NCBI RefSeq assembly: GCF_037975245.1
Contig: NC_092568.1
Location: 34,504,501-34,568,500 of the forward strand
Length of the DNA: 64,000 nucleotides
Direction: 5' to 3'
From: Apostichopus japonicus
Taxonomy: Eukaryota; Echinodermata; Holothuroidea; Aspidochirotida; Stichopodidae
The position numbers and the translations under genes are program-made. Shown here piece after piece: positions 22,491-38,000 of this stretch; position 1 is the first letter of the stretch; each line of letters starts with the position of its first letter. A model generated the notes under the pieces. The model ran no database searches. It saw nothing but the letters and a program-made list of their open reading frames with translations, and had not been told where the DNA came from.

Positions 22491-24194
22491 TTTCCAAAAA
22501 GACTATAAAGGTAAGGTCCTTATGTATAAAAAGTAAAACGATACATAGGGTGGAACCTGCAAATCCATGAAATGCTTCTAGTGCTTGCAAATTATCATTT
22601 AACCTATACAAAAACAAATTCCGGCAAGAACTTAACACCAAACAATATGAAATCACGAGATGTTTTGCCACTAGAGGTCAGAGAAATGTTTCCATATTGT
22701 TTAAAAACATAATGAAACTTAAACTTCTTCTTCATTAACTGTATGATTGGATGGCAGAACTGTGATAATTATGATGGCAACAGAGCCTAAAAAGTACTGA
22801 CAAATCTTTACTATAAGTTCTATCATTTTTACACTTGGAATGTTCAGCCACATCCCCCATGTTCCCCCATGTGTGATTACTGCCATGTCTTTCTGCTTAT
22901 ATTGCTCTCATGAAACTTTCTCTATGGTCTCTTATGCCCTTGAACATGTCTCTTGACATAAAAAGAATGAAAAGATAAATAGTTTCAACCCAGTATGCAT
23001 GAAAATGTATGTGATGTCGGGTATTTTGCACTTTAGCTTTCTAGGAGACTCCATTATAGCATATGTAGGATCTCCAGGGGTACTCCATGTTCACTGCACT
23101 CCGCATTTGGTAATTCATGTTTTGTACATGGGATTGGGCTGGATCGTCTTGCAGATGGTGGTTTACGAGTTGGAGTAATCTGCAAATTACATAAACAAAA
23201 CATCGAAATTTTTAATATAAATATAAAATTCATCTGTAGAAACGAAATAATTTCACCTGTAGGCAGCAGATCAATTGAATTGTAACCTGTCCTTAGTAAT
23301 ACTCATTCATAAAAGGAGAGGCTTCAAATTTCCAAATAAGTCAAGCTTAGGCTTGTGCCTTGAGTTAGGCAACAACTCTCTGTTTTCAAAACTGAGTTAG
23401 GTGGTAAGCCTATGTATACCCTTTCAATTATTAAGCTACACATAACTCCTTATGTATTCAGTACGTCACGCAGTGTACTGAAAACTGTACTTTGATGCAA
23501 GTAGACCCAAATATGTCGAAAAGCTAATGTTACTTATCATGTAACTTATTTCTTTCGCGAAACACGTCCATATTCTCGCCAGTGCATACAACGTAGTACA
23601 AAAGACTAACTAGAATTCATCCCAAGTAATCGGCATAGCCTACCTGTGAAAGGTTAACCCCTTTTCTCGTTTTCCACGAACATCCCGGTTTGTGCATCCA
23701 TAGGCTGAACAGGCATTCTTTTCAAAACATCAGATATTAAACGAGTGAGGTAAAGTTACTAAACGAGTGAGGTAAAGTTATTTCTTTTAGGATAATGCGA
23801 AGTGCTGACTGCCGATTCCGTACCTAGCTACAACAGAACAAGAAATGTTTGGCGTCTTTTTGGGTGATTCAAGATGGCCGCAAACCCACTTCCGGTAGCT
23901 TCACAGGGAATAGACCAGCTAGCGCTCAGAAGCGGCGAGCCGCCAATCCAGTTAGTGTACAGATCAGTGGGCACGACTCTGGAATGAATCCCCTAAAGTC
24001 TCATTTGCTGTACCCCTCCCCTTCCACTTCAAAATGTCTTGTGATGCAAATGCCCATCGAAGGATCATGACAATGCTTTGTTCACGGCAACCGGTGAGGG
24101 GAGGGTTCGTCTGAAAGTCGAATATATTGTCTATTTATAGTCTGTGCGTGATATTTCACATGTGAAACACATATACATGTGTGCACCCGTTGCT
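22491..24194. other. Spacer with decayed satellite copies; no gene
   Basis: Around 22491-22690 short blocks of the 164-bp satellite remain recognisable (TGAAATGCTTCTAGTGCTT, AGAACTTAACACC). The rest contains no coding signal. The promoter-like repeat at 23862-23975 is listed separately. Confidence 0.5.
23862..23975 (+). repeat. Dispersed repeat with YY1-like and ETS-like sites, copy B
   Basis: Contains AAGATGGCCGC (a good YY1-type core), CACTTCCGG (ETS core), TTCACAGGG, CCAATCCAGTTAGTGTACAG and ATCAGTGG in the same order as copies A and C. It has the best-preserved regulatory-looking sites of the three. No downstream exon is recognised. Confidence 0.7.
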
Positions 24195-24872
24195 CGTTGC
24201 TAACAACGAGGTAAATGAATCTGGAGAAACTATCACACAGTAAATACGGGCGTACGCGCGTACCATGTATGGAGGGTCATGTGATGTGTTCCAGGGTGGT
24301 ACTAATATACTACTCTCCCTATTACGCATGATTATTTCACCCAACTAGTACGTAAATGTGTTTGCGTGCTTAGAGCAGCAGACGACACCCGTTACCTAGC
24401 AATAACCGTGCCTGTAGCCTAACGTGATAGCTATATTCCCGTCGAGCAGCATTAGGCTCTGTTCCATGGAGAATTCCGTGGTTGCACTGAACTAAACATT
24501 TCCCATTTCTACATTAACTTATAGCGTGTATTAAAACGTTAGGCCATATGAGACAAAGCGTGCCCTAGAGCTGTATTAATAAGTAAGATTATGTAGAAAG
24601 CCTGCCTTCATTCAAGAGAATAAGGTTGAACGTTAGCATATTAGCACTATTTCGTAGGCCTGAAGTACCAGTACCTTCTTATGCCGTTATTTCCCATGTC
24701 CGAACCGACCAATCTTTCACGAAGTCACTAACACTGTTCTCGAACTGCTACAGAGAAATATCAGTATAGTACCACCCTGGAACACATCACATGACCCTCC
24801 ATACATGGTACGCGCGCACGCAATTGACATGAATCCTCCAGATTCATTTACCTCGTTGGTTGCTAAGCGATT
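24195..24872. mobile_element. Element bounded by about 110-bp inverted repeats
   Basis: The left arm (about 24195-24305) and right arm (about 24770-24872) are reverse complements. Shared blocks include AACGAGGTAAATGAATCTGG, CGCGCGTACCATGTATGGAG and GGGTCATGTGATGTG. The left arm has a 10-15 base difference between the first two blocks. About 460 bp of non-coding DNA lies between the arms. This fits a non-autonomous DNA transposon or a local inverted duplication; no target duplication was identified. Confidence 0.75.
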
Positions 24873-27800
24873 TATGGGACGCCGCCTACATTGTATATTC
24901 TATCCTAAAATTGTTTTCGGTAATCTAACATTTTCAAAGAAAAAATATGTATATTTCGAGATCAATAAGTACCCTTCTTCATGCTGGTCCTACATTTTTT
25001 TCTTTGAGCTTTAGAAATATGTGTTGTAAAAGGAACACGACTTTTCATTGCTTCCACCTTTAACACACTATCACACACTAGTTTCGTGTTGCTGTTTGTA
25101 GTTGTGACACTGACACGTATCTCTTATCTATGAAAATAGCATTGAGAGTGACGTCATCCCCACCTTCTCATACCTACCTATCTAAGTTCACTTATACTCA
25201 TATGAAAAAAAACCTGAACACGTTATGCCCATCACTACAGTACCTTTCTGTGCTCTTATCATTATTTTAAGTGTGTACTATGTAGGCTTATAACGCAACT
25301 TTAAAGATCTTCTTCAGTAAAGTTTATCCAAAATGTTAAGCTGAAATGATAGTTTATGGCCCCCATAATGAACTTTTGACAAACAAATATCCATGACACC
25401 ATCAAAGTCTGGGTAACATGGTTGATTATCTGAGAATATTTCTGAAAAGTTGGAGCAATATTATAACATGATGAATTGTAGGCACAATACTGATAGAATT
25501 TATATAATTTACTAGCTCTCAACGAGCAAACATACTGCATGCTTGCTGTGGTTTTGTGTATCGTAGCTACCAAAGAGACCTGTACAAACAAGATTTGAAA
25601 AAGTAAATACTTTTATTGAAAATTGCGGTTCCAAGGTGTACTCATTGTCTATATATAGCAACTAGTGATGTAAAGGCACCATCTTCTCCATCTTTGTATA
25701 TATATTTGCGTAAAGCTTTGACTATAATTGGTTTAATTTTTATTATTATTATTTTTTGGGAAGATATTGAAATTGGTCGGTTGATTTTGATTGGTTGTAA
25801 TTCAAATGACGATTTGCTATTCCTTTAGGAGATGCTTATCCTCCCTTTTTATGGGGTTCATACTTCAATGATAGAAAAGAAAGGGCTTCCCATTGTTTTA
25901 CAGGATTACTGAACACATTAGCCATCTTCATGGTACTCATGATAATATTTCACATATGCTGTAGCGGGGTAGATAGACATGACAAATTTCGCGGAACTGG
26001 ATAAAGCACCTTAATTGCACTTTAGGAGGTTTGAGACTTACAGACCAGCCATTTGTCATTTGCCACAAAATTCCGGTGTATTTTTAAATGATATCATTTG
26101 TCTTATTCATATTGGCGAAGTGCAGGTAAATGGCGGAACCCAAGTCATATTTGAAATCAATGGTCTGTGGGATCATTTGAATGTAACTATAGGCAACCGG
26201 GTAAACAATAGAAGTCTCGTCTTTTGCTCGGGATCCAGTATCAAGTGTGCTACCAGTGGCTTTAACCCATAGCTTATCATGCAGTTAGGCCTACATATAT
26301 GTGCAACCATGGAGGTAAAACATTGACAAATCCATGGCTGGAGGGGAAGGGGAGTGGCGATAGCACTAATAGCTATAAACCCGTAGGACCAACCATAGAG
26401 GTAAATTGGACCAACTTACATCAGTGAAAGATATATATTATATTGTACTCTTAAATACCCTGAGCTCTCTGAGACGAATCTTCTACTTTCCCCTACACAG
26501 TAGGCCTACCACACTGTCCTCCTTCAGTGTTTCCACTTTAAATATTAAAAGCACTCTTGACGTTTAACTAGACTGCCAAACAGAAACAAAGGCGTTGCTA
26601 ACATGTCACAACGATCATATATCTGGAAGGTTGCTATTATACTACTTAGGTTTGTATAAATTGTATATGTTTTTCATAAACACGAACTATTGACTTTTAT
26701 GGTGCCGTTTTCGTAATTGTAGACTAACCATCCGGCATCTTCCATGATATAGCGGCTTATATGTCAAGACCTCATACAAATTGGCGCCAATGATATGCCT
26801 ATATACTAGTATAGTAGGTGGCGAATGAATCCTTGGAAGCCGTATCTGAGATATGTTTGTGTGAGAGATGTGGTATAGAGACATGATTGTGTTTGATACC
26901 TACATTTCGATCTACATCATTAGAATTTCGATGAGAAGCATACCCCTTCCCCATGCACGTAGGCTCAGAAATTTAGCTATATAGCGTTGTTGTTTTGTTT
27001 TTGCCGTGTATATACAGTTTGTACCTTTTGAAATATTTCCACACTAAAGTACATCTTTGCCATGTGAATATACCTCAATTATATCGCTGTTATTTTAAAT
27101 ACACTATAGAGAAGAGGAATAGTCTGGTGTTTGGAGGGGGAGGAGGTTGGGGAGGGGTCCGGTCCATTGATTACGTGACGACAGTTCTGAACACCAAACT
27201 TGTCAGGTTCCAAATCAAATCGGTTGCAAGTGTGTATATACCAAGATATGAACGTGCATACGAGACGCAACAGTACACGAACTGACCAAGCGTCATCGGG
27301 GTTATAGGAGTCACTGGTTGCTACAACAATCCTTGGTAACAAAGGTTTGGATAAGCTCTTCAAATTTCAGATCAATAATGTCCAGCTCACAGAATGGACG
27401 CACCGATACGTTAGGTTGTATCCATCTTGAATAGACATGGTGACTTGTATAAGAACCTATTGTTTGGTTTCTCTGTCTTATTGTTTACAAAGAACATCCA
27501 TTCTTCAATGACCAGTTTACCAAGGGTTAATTGAAGTCTGATGGTGTAACATATAGAACCAACTATAAGGTAAATTTTATGTGCAGCGATGAACGGTACT
27601 ACAGAGATTGCTTATCGGTCCTTTAGCAAGTGCAGTCAGGTTTATTAACAATGTGCCGATATTAAGACGGTAGGAAGCACAAACCTAAAAGGATTACATA
27701 TGTATGTTGCCGTTAGGGATTCAAAGTCATCTCACATGATGGTTTCAAGATTAATTTGACAGCATCATTTAGCCAAGCATACTAAGTGCTAAGTGATTAA

Positions 27801-30800
27801 AATCGTTGTAAGGACAATCGTTATTTTTCTTTAAAATACATGAGATCAAGTTATTCATGTGTATATAGGGAGAGAGCGACTGTTCATGAGATAATGGCCT
27901 GGAATTCACATGACTTTAATATGAACAATGAAAAATGTTGAATAATGTATTAATACATATGTATACGCAACACATGCCACTGATAGACTACCAAGCCATT
28001 TGGAAACTGACAATCAAAGCCGGGAATGGGATTGCAATTGCTGATATATAGTTTACCGTTTCATGGCTCAAGGGGTCGGGATTCACCTTCCTCCACACTC
28101 CACAGTAGTTTGATCATATATGCTTAATGCTTTAGCTACTGTAGATGGATTATGGGATCCTCTCTGGACAGTTTAGCCTACACAGGATTATTGATCAAGG
28201 TCTGTATCGGAGCGCGCTCATTTTGAATATCTAGCCTTTTTGGTGAACAAAAATATCAATTTTTCTGCCCAAAGGTTCATTATAGGGTCAATATATACTA
28301 TCACAGAATACATTTTTTGGCGTTTCCTCCTTCTGCCTACAAGTAAAGCGAAGCAAAACCTATACTGTTGTGTATACATATGTTGGCGTCATGGCAAAAT
28401 TTGAGTAAGCAAGGCATATACAATCAGATAATAGTCATGTTAAGAGAGAACTCTCTTGAAACAGACAACTCAAACAAATGAGAAATTAATTAATAATTAC
28501 TGCATTATGCATAAAACTGTTAATAGAAACCCTAGTGTTTATATGCATTCTCGTATGTATACATGTTTAAAACAAAAAACGTAATTTGAAATTTCTATCC
28601 CTGTGAAAATTAACATAACGGAGATGAAGCCTTTCCCGTTCCCTGTCATTCAGTCGTGAATGAAGTCAGCTCAAATATCCAAAGGGAAGCGTATAACGAC
28701 TCGGTCGTGCCTTTGCCGAGGTAATGAAACTCAACCTATAGACGAACTCGCAGAAAGACAAAACTGGGGGAAATGGAGATACACCGTAGTAGTAAGACTA
28801 TAATACGAAGAATTTTGATTTATACATCCTAAACCTCGGTTTTTTTTTATGAGACGCTGCAGAGCGTACTGGGAGATGCGCTCATCTTACGAATGATAAG
28901 ATGAAGTACAGCCAACAGATACTGCCTACACCGCTATAGTAATTAAAGGAGCAGAGATGTAAATATTTAAACTGATACAAGCGAAGCTGACTTTTTTAAT
29001 TTTCTTGAAAGCATAACATTTTCTAAGACTTGAAACGGGACTGTGAACTGGATTTATATTATCGCCGAAGGAATGACATCTCAAGGTGTTTAATTCTCAA
29101 GACAGGGAGAGGGAGGAAGAGAGTAAGACGTGGAGAGAGAAAAAAAAAGGAGAGAGTGTGTGTTTCAGTGTAAGGAAATAACTATAGAGGCACACAGGGA
29201 GGTTCAAAACAGCAGTCTATTATACTACTCTAGCATAAACCGTATTTGCCCGTACTCATAACTGGCCTTGATGTTGTATTCGGAGAGGAGGGGGAGGGGC
29301 ATTTTGGAAATGTTGAAAAACTACCGTACTATGTATTGTGCAAGGTATAGTACTCTTGTGTAGAGCTTTATAACTGTTTGAGTATTGTTCATATATATAT
29401 TACTGTTGGGCTCTTACTATATATATATACAAGTCTTCCTGATAAACACATGCTCATGTGCTATTGTATATAGGACTGTCTAATAGTTAGACAGTTTCTT
29501 TCATTTGGCAAACCTGTTGACATTTAAACTATATGAAATTACTTGGTTGCCCTTTTATCCAATTTGACCCTAAAACTATAACCTATTCTGAATCAGAACA
29601 ATGACCAGGAAACATGTTTGATTAACCAGATTAATGAACTACTAGGCGGAACTTGACTCAACACGAAGAAAAAGTTGTTAAAGGGGTCAAATATGTCTGT
29701 TGAACCATATGTGTGTGTGTCTGCCTGTCTCTCTGTCACAACAAGGAACTGTTTGTGAAGAAACCTTTTACAGCAATTTTAAAAACATAATAAAAATACT
29801 TTACTTGCATTAAATTCACATAAATTGGAAATATTTAGACATGTACCCTTTACACACACACATGCACACACAAACAAGAAACCGACAACTTTTGCCAGTA
29901 CTATTGTCAAAGGCGAAAAGCCCCTTTAAGAGTAATTAACTTTCGCGCGAACCTTGACAAGCGAGAGCGGAAAGCAGAGGTGATGGACTTGGGGGGGAAA
30001 TATTCACATTTTGTTTTTGTGCCGCAATGATGAGAATTGGAAATCATAAGATTTCGTTTCCTCGACGTACAGTCTTTCATGTTCAAGTACACCGTTGAGT
30101 ACACCGTAATCATAATAACAGCTTGTGAACTTCTGCCCAAAGCTGTCCCTCGTCTTAATAAGATGAACTATCTTCATTCCATAGTCATCCGGTGACGGAA
30201 ATTACCATTCGTGAAATATTTTACGTCTTTTACAACAACGATAACTCCGAGCTTTGTTTGGATTTTTCCACTTAGGATCGAGAAAAATGGCGCAAAATTT
30301 GTTGATTTAAAATAGCCGGAGGTTGAAATTTGGTTTAATGATGGCAAATGATGGACAGTTGTTGACGGATTCGTATATTGCTGAAATTGCATTAATTTCG
30401 CTCGCTATGAGATGGCAGTTCATAGTTTGTGTAGTGCGTATAGCTAGCCTATTTACTGTAGGCCCACAGTATATATTGAATCTTCACTCATAACAACGCG
30501 ACATATACATGTAGTATCATTTAGTCTACAAGCCATGTAGGCTTAAAATATGACAAAGGTACAAATAAATTTTGATATGTTGCAGAATGTTAAAACCCAG
30601 TTGTATATATGAGCTTAGGTTGTATTTCTATAAACCTGTTTTAATTTCTTTTTTTCTTCTGAGAAGGGGCCCTTTAAACAACCTATGTACACCAGTTAAA
30701 GTGATTGGACTCTATAGTGTTATAAACAAACCATTAGATCAGTTCCTCAGATGCAACACAAAACTAAATGAAACGCATAACAATCTATGGCCTCAAATGA

Positions 30801-31921
30801 CATATCAGTTTACAACACTTCACGAATTGGGTAAGGAAAAATAGTGTTGAATGTCATGCAAATGTATCCTGTTGTTTATATAAAGTTCAAAGAATATGTT
30901 TTGGTTGAGTTATAAGAACTTACGGCTGATTGACATTAAAATTTAGGCCTTCACGAGACATGCTGGTAGCACTTTTCTTTGTTTCCTTTTTCGCTTTTAT
31001 TTACATGGTTGCAAAATTTCTACCTCGTCATAAAAACAAATACTTGTACGATACGCTGAAGTTTAAACACGAAACTTGAATCTCGGCATAACATTTGATC
31101 AGTAGGCCTACCAACTGTATGCTTTGCTTTCAATGGCAGACTGCAACTCGTTAGCTATGGGCTTACACTGTATCCTTAATCTTATCCAAACTATGGGTTA
31201 TCAGTATACATATTTCTCTATCTATATAGAAACACTCAGTAATATCTCTTACTGTCATTTATCATTTAATGAACACAGATATTTGGAACGAACATACGTT
31301 CTATAAGCAGAATGGAAATAGGTGTTCTTTGGGGGAAATGTAATCTTACTGCTGTACAAAGACTATTATGGAACTGAACAATGTGACCAGACTTAGGCAA
31401 CACTCTCCGGCCGAATGCAACCTTGCCACAAGATGATCTTCACGCAATATCCTGAAATGAAATGAGGAAGTACTTTTTATGGGGGTTTTACAATGGATGC
31501 GGTACGATATAGTTTACAGTGAAACCTCACCTCTGCTAAACTATACGGTAACATACATAACAGTGTATCTATAAAAAGATACACTACTAGTATAGCTACA
31601 AAAGGAGTTACACTGAAGCTACTAACAATGTCTCTTGTATATATCATACCTTCTAATTAGAACCGATACATTATAGAATGTTTACGTTCGATCAGTCAAA
31701 TCTTTATAAAATCAGGAGAAACCTTAGACTGTGAAGATAAAGAAATTGAGGCCATTCAATATTCTTATGTTTTGCAACCTTCAACGAAATTTTCATAGTT
31801 ATTCTATATAGTTATAAATAAGATGCTGCGTTTCATTGAATGCGTTGAATTAAACACATGTAAGGCAACAAGGTTAGATCCTTTAAAAACCAATGAATGG
31901 AGACGCCATTCAAACGACTTT

Positions 31922-31953
31922 GGGGGGGGGGGGGAGTGGGGGGAGGGTGAGGG
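31922..31953 (+). other. G-rich tract with quadruplex potential
   Basis: A run of 12 or more G is followed by GTGGGGGGAGGGTGAGGGG, giving at least four G tracts with short loops on the plus strand. Confidence 0.6.
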
Positions 31954-34940
31954 GCAGACGCAATGGGAGCACGGAGATTTATTTGGGTGTGGGTTTGGAT
32001 TGGGTAATACTATTACCCGTGGATACCGATGTTCCAGACAGCAAATCAAGTACGATAGAGGATAGAGCGCGTGTCGTGTTTGAATAATGCTCCATCTACT
32101 AGCATCAACACTACAACAAAAAGAAAATATTTTCGTGAGACACAGGCTTGTTTAAAGTTTATTTCAGTTTACCGTAATACGACTCCTATACCGGATGCAT
32201 AAACGCTGTAGTCCGTCGACATATCGTGTAGCCGCGCCGAGCATAATGAGCATTTTGATTTCTCGCAAACACAGACGGTATATAGAGCATGTAATCCGCC
32301 GCATCGCGATAAGCCGTTAACGTATACAAATATGACGTCATGCTATCAGTCTCCAAACTATAGGCCTACCACAATATGTTCCATTCAGTTCCCTCACATA
32401 TGTGTGTATGTCACTAAAAGAAACCGGCAAATTCATAGACGTAAAACTACTTTGGGGTTTGGGTGGGTGGGAGATTGCAATTCTGTTATAAAAAAATGAC
32501 ACTCCTCATAATTAAGGAATGAATCCCTCCCCTTTTCCGCCCCCCCCCCCTAAACCCTCCAAACATCACCAAATACCCATCTTACTCTCAATTTTAAAAG
32601 TAACTGTGTCGATATAGTATTTTAGATCCTCTCTCCATAGAAGTTATTGCGCAAATTTCATAGTTGTAGCGGTTAGCAGGCTGCCGCGTACAAGAAAAAA
32701 AGGGGTTCTTAAGTTGTTAAAAAATAGGACTTTGGCTTTGTCTGATATATTAAACAGTGGATTTATAACACATCTCAAATAAAATTATGAAAGCATATTA
32801 GCATATATATCCTTTGCTCAAAACAATTGCATAGGCCTAATTGATGTGCAGAATATTTATTATGGGAATCAAACCAGACGATAATCACTTGAACAACGTA
32901 TCCCAGGTTGCTGTTGACTTTTGATTACATTGTCAAGTGACTGAGCGTGACATTCTGCACGTAGACCACGAAACTATATCTTAATGAATGGAAAGTCACT
33001 GCTCATTGTATGTATGCTTAGTTATACCTGTTTCTAAGAAGATCGGTTAATGATTAAGTCAACTCTTTTATGTTTTGTTGGTTTATGATAACCATAGTGT
33101 CCGGGGTGAAAAGTCTACAGGCCTACATATCACGTAGGCTACACAATTTCACAACTCAGACACAGACAACACCTTCTCAGTATTCGCGAAATTCACTCTT
33201 GCTACGTTCGAACTTTACTCCATAAATTTACCCAATGATCGTGTGTCAATAGGTCACGCCGAGTACAGTGAGGAAGTGACGGTTGCTAGGAGATGCTAAA
33301 CAAGTTGCTATGGTACCCGTCGTGCAATGGGTCCTGTATAAATATTAGGATAGAATACCACTGTGTTCGTATTCGATGGTAGAAAAAAACTGGAATGATT
33401 GCTGAAGTAGTAAATAGCAAGATCTCCAATTGCCGAAATGTAGCCTATACGTAAGCAAACTGAATGACAGAGGTAAATGTCAAGCTGGAGCACACTTGCA
33501 AGCAAAGATAATTGTGCTAAGGCAACCTCCCGAATGCATGGTGTAAACTGCTTAATAGGCCACACATAAATAATGCGCTGAATGCATGGGAGTGAAGGTC
33601 TCCATGTATCGGTTCACAATAATTAATACTATAATACCAGTGATGTTTAGCGAGTCGAATTGCGTGAATTTTCTATAAATTGTACCCCATCAAAGTCATA
33701 GTCCATCCCTAAGATATACGTAGCCTTATAGCTTTCGCTGTGGCTATATAAAAAACATGCATTGTTGAATAACTAGTCCGACATTCACTTCCATTTTTGA
33801 TAAGGAAGCTTTTTCATTTTGGAACAAACGAATAGCCTCGTACATAAACTTATCAGGAGTATAATAACGTAACGACATTCTGATTGGAATAAAAAAATAT
33901 AAACAATTGTATCTGCCAGAAAATGCGGACTTATAGAAAGTTATAGTATGTGGATATTAATTTGTCATAGCCTGGTCGACTCATATTTTGAAAGCTCTAG
34001 TCTCTTCATTATGTTTGATATTTATATATTCAAAGCTGGTCGCTTGAAGTAACTTGCAGTGATAACGATATGCCCCCCCAAAAAAACAATACCCCCCCAA
34101 AAAAGGTCTCTTGTCAATGAACTGGTGTAAAGCGTTTGAAGTTCCTTTCGAAATAAATTTTCGCCTAGAAGGAAACTTGCTCTTACTCTATATTGCTGGA
34201 GCTATCTATATCAAGTTAATGTGTTATTTTTATATTCTTTACAGTTCGAGAATAAATGTAAAGAAAAACCCACCGTCACCATAAATGAGCGTACCACGTT
34301 CAAAAGTGGTTCGTGTTGTAACCATGGAGACCACTTGCCACAAATTTCTATGCATTACCCGATTCTCAGTAATTCCACCACATATACAAAAAGGAAGTAA
34401 TAAGCAGGCCTAATAAACATATCACGCGGATTATTGTCCCTATCTATTATTCCATAAAAAAAGCGGGGAGCCCCCGTATGCAGCTTACCGTACTGACGAC
34501 ACTTAAACAGTGATTTTGCTTCGACGCGAAATGAATTTATTTTTTCAATTAAATTATGTCATAAATTATCGTAGGATTTTGTTGATTTTATGTTCAGAAC
34601 TGTATGCTCATCAAACTGCTACAGGCATATCTAATCGCGATCCATATACAATGATGTGTTGAAAGAAACTCTGTCTAGCTAAAGAGTATAAGATGGCTTA
34701 CACTTTGATGTCATATATATTTAGGCTGTTTAGTGTCTTCTAGGTTTTACAGTGATGTTCGAATTCACACGGAGTCCCCATATTATAGCCCATCCATACT
34801 TTATAATATACTGTGGTAAATAAATAATTAAACAAAATTAAATAAAAAATAAAAAAAACGATTTTATTGCAAAATTTGTCGCAAAAAATACGAAGCATCA
34901 TTACGACCATATATATAGATCATCGACATAGCGTTCTTAT

Positions 34941-35031
34941 ACCTGGCCCATGTGTCGCCATAGTTGACCCTGTGTATCGCCATACGTGGCCCTATTGAGT
35001 CGCCATTCTTGACCCTATGTGTCACCATACT
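34941..35031 (+). repeat. Short tandem repeat, about three 28-bp units
   Basis: Units of the form TGACCCTGTGTATCGCCATA, with variants of CCCTATTGAGTCGCCATTC, repeat about every 28 bases. Confidence 0.6.
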
Positions 35032-38000
35032 TTGCAGATGTTAACTCTTAGACTTAGTCTTTGTATTTAGAATTGTCATTGCCACTATAACATGTTTCGC
35101 TGTAAGTTATAAACGTTGGATCATGCTGTTCCAACTTTCCCGCATTGAAACTATACCGCATATCAAATTGACTTCGTTGCCTCGGCAACCACACATCTGC
35201 AATCATGTGACGTCACAGTTCGATACCCAATCGTTACGTGGTGAGTTATTTAGTGGTCAACGACCTGTTCGAAACGCTCATATCCGTCAAGAGAGCAGAG
35301 GAGATGAGGCCGCTTAAAACCCGCTGAAATATCTTCAAACATGCACACCGTATTTCAATTCCTACTTATTTCATCTTGAATGAGGGAAGGATTCCTTCAG
35401 GCAACAAATTATACATTTTACTTTTCAAAAACCCAGTGGCGCTATGGGATCGAGGATGATGTGTATCTACACTGGATAAATTATTTTTAAGGATTTGAAG
35501 ACACATTCGAAAATGTGCAAATGGGGGTGCCTGGAATGTACTGTTATACCGACAAATCTCCCTCAGTCGTACAACGACGAGAGCACCTGCGTCTCTCATC
35601 AGTAATTTATTCAACTTTGCAGTTTCCAGTTTAGATAACAGGAGTTTTAACAATTGCATGAAGTTGTTCAAATTAAATACATCCATTAGCTAACCATGAT
35701 AAGTAGCGTTAAATCTTGTACGAAACAACTAATTCGTGGAAACGGCTTAGTATATAATTATATCAAATGAGAGTCAGTTTATAGAGAATGAGGTGAGTAG
35801 GGGAATATAATATCTGTTGATAGCATTGGGTATACTAAATCATTGAATCTAACCAATTCTTAGGGAACGCCAAAAAGGCTCACCGTATATGTCAATGTTC
35901 TAATTGATGTCAATGTGAATTGATTTATGGCTGATGTAATCGTGTACATTTCTGCTGTGAAATGACATGTGCATGATGTTCATTAAAATGTATCAGTTTG
36001 CATAATAAATAAACGTCAGATGCTCAGAGCACATTCGCACTTGGTGAACCTCGCTTTGGCACGCATTCGAAAGGTTCCACAAATGCGAGGATACCCTACA
36101 AGGTTTGTACAGGTGCACATTAATAACACTATATATGCTTAATTTGTTCCCGTCTGTTGCGAACGTGACACCTTACCAAACAGCAACATCTGGTTAAATC
36201 TGGTGACCCTTTTGGCGTTCCATGAACTGAAACCCGATCGACGTCTGATTTATTCCAGCAAGAGTCTAAGTGTGCAAGGTCATACGTAGGTCAACTTAGG
36301 CGTACCACTTACTGAAAATTCTGACATACCATTCTATATTCGTATTTGCTAATGCTGAAGTATATAATGGAGATGATTAGGCCAGACGAATGTTAGAAAG
36401 AGAATCACTTGAATTCATGTTGATTAAATTGTCATTGGGATGGATTTAGTACGGTACGTCAGGGAAAAAGATGAATATGAAGTCAGCATTTTCGTCAGTG
36501 CCATAAACGATTTTACCTTTGCACATGCGCAGTCATTATATAAATGGCATACCAAACAAATATTTTTTGTTTTCACCTGTAAATACCACTCTCGACCCCG
36601 TCATCTTTTCTAAAGTACTGTTAATTCCTTCTCCTCCAAATAAGCTCTATTGTCCCATTTTTGTTCTTTGCGCCATACTCCCCACGTTATACCGATGATA
36701 ATGATAGCAACTTAGATCAAGTTTCTCCGAAATCGGTCCGTTTTATTTCTCTGAACTTCCTTTTCATTCCTATAAAATTTACTATACGATGGATGTGGTG
36801 AAGTAATATTCACCAGGACCATATTATATAGCCTATACCTGCATCACAATGGCCCAAATCAAACAATTGTGCCATTGTAACAAATATACCATTTAAATTT
36901 CGCATATTATAGGAACTGAAGATTCGAATATGGATGAGTATTTTAGAACAACATTAACTATGCTGTAAACCTCTTCTATTCTTGTCTGAAGAGGGGGAGA
37001 GGAGCTTAGGAGTTAAAAAATATGTTTGAAATAAAGGGAGGAAACATTAGAACCATTCTCGAAGAATCCTCCCTATTTCTTCACACCCATTCTCCGTTAT
37101 ACCTATTAATAAAACAATCCAGAACTCCACAGTGTGGACCATGCATATTGGCTCATATGTAACTGTTTCATTCATAAGTATCATATGTAGTCTGAACCAG
37201 AGATGAACTTTGTATGCCCATTTTCGTACATACTGTTTAGGCTATACTGTATCTAGAGTGCACATTTGTTATGCAGCAAATTTAGATAGAGGTGTAGGCA
37301 GGCCTACTACATATTATTCCGTCGTCTAGCATTTAGGCGACGGGATGTTTTCATATAGTTCATTACCTTGCATTCCCATGATACCAGCGTATTTATTGGC
37401 TTACAGTTTCTTATCTCGTCCTTGGCATTTCAGCTCCTCTCTATATTGGATGAGAGAAAATTGTTAAGCGGCTTTTAACCAAAGCTTATATAACCTATTG
37501 AATTCGCGTGCAGGATTTAGCAATTCGATTTCTTTCAAGCAGAAACTAAACGCATGCATACCTTATAAGGATATACTGGATGAATAAAGAAGAAAGTAAA
37601 CTGTATAAGCTTCTATATACATTTATGTATGAGGGTATTATGTTTCATACTTCAGTCTGTATCAAACAGTTACGAGGGCCTGACGCTTTGATCTCATAGC
37701 AGAATTGAAAGACGAACTAAGTGTATATATAAAATCATAAATAATATAATTATGTACACACTTTTAAAGCGTACGACTGTTATATTTTATAAGTTAGGCA
37801 GAAGCAGATCTGTTAGTGCACGATGTATGTACGTATGTCTGAGTATATGGGGAAACTGCAGCATTGTGTATGGTTGAACGAGAGAGAACTGTAATGGAAA
37901 AGACTGCAGTCAAATGATAGGCTATAAGGATAGCCACCCCGTCTAATTAATCCAACTGTCATGAGATAACGAAAGCGCGCCAGGAATGTCTATCGTCATA

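Noticed and set aside
35366-35686. Minus-strand 106-codon frame
   Set aside because: The leucine/lysine-rich start looks protein-like, but I recognise no family and could not define exon borders.
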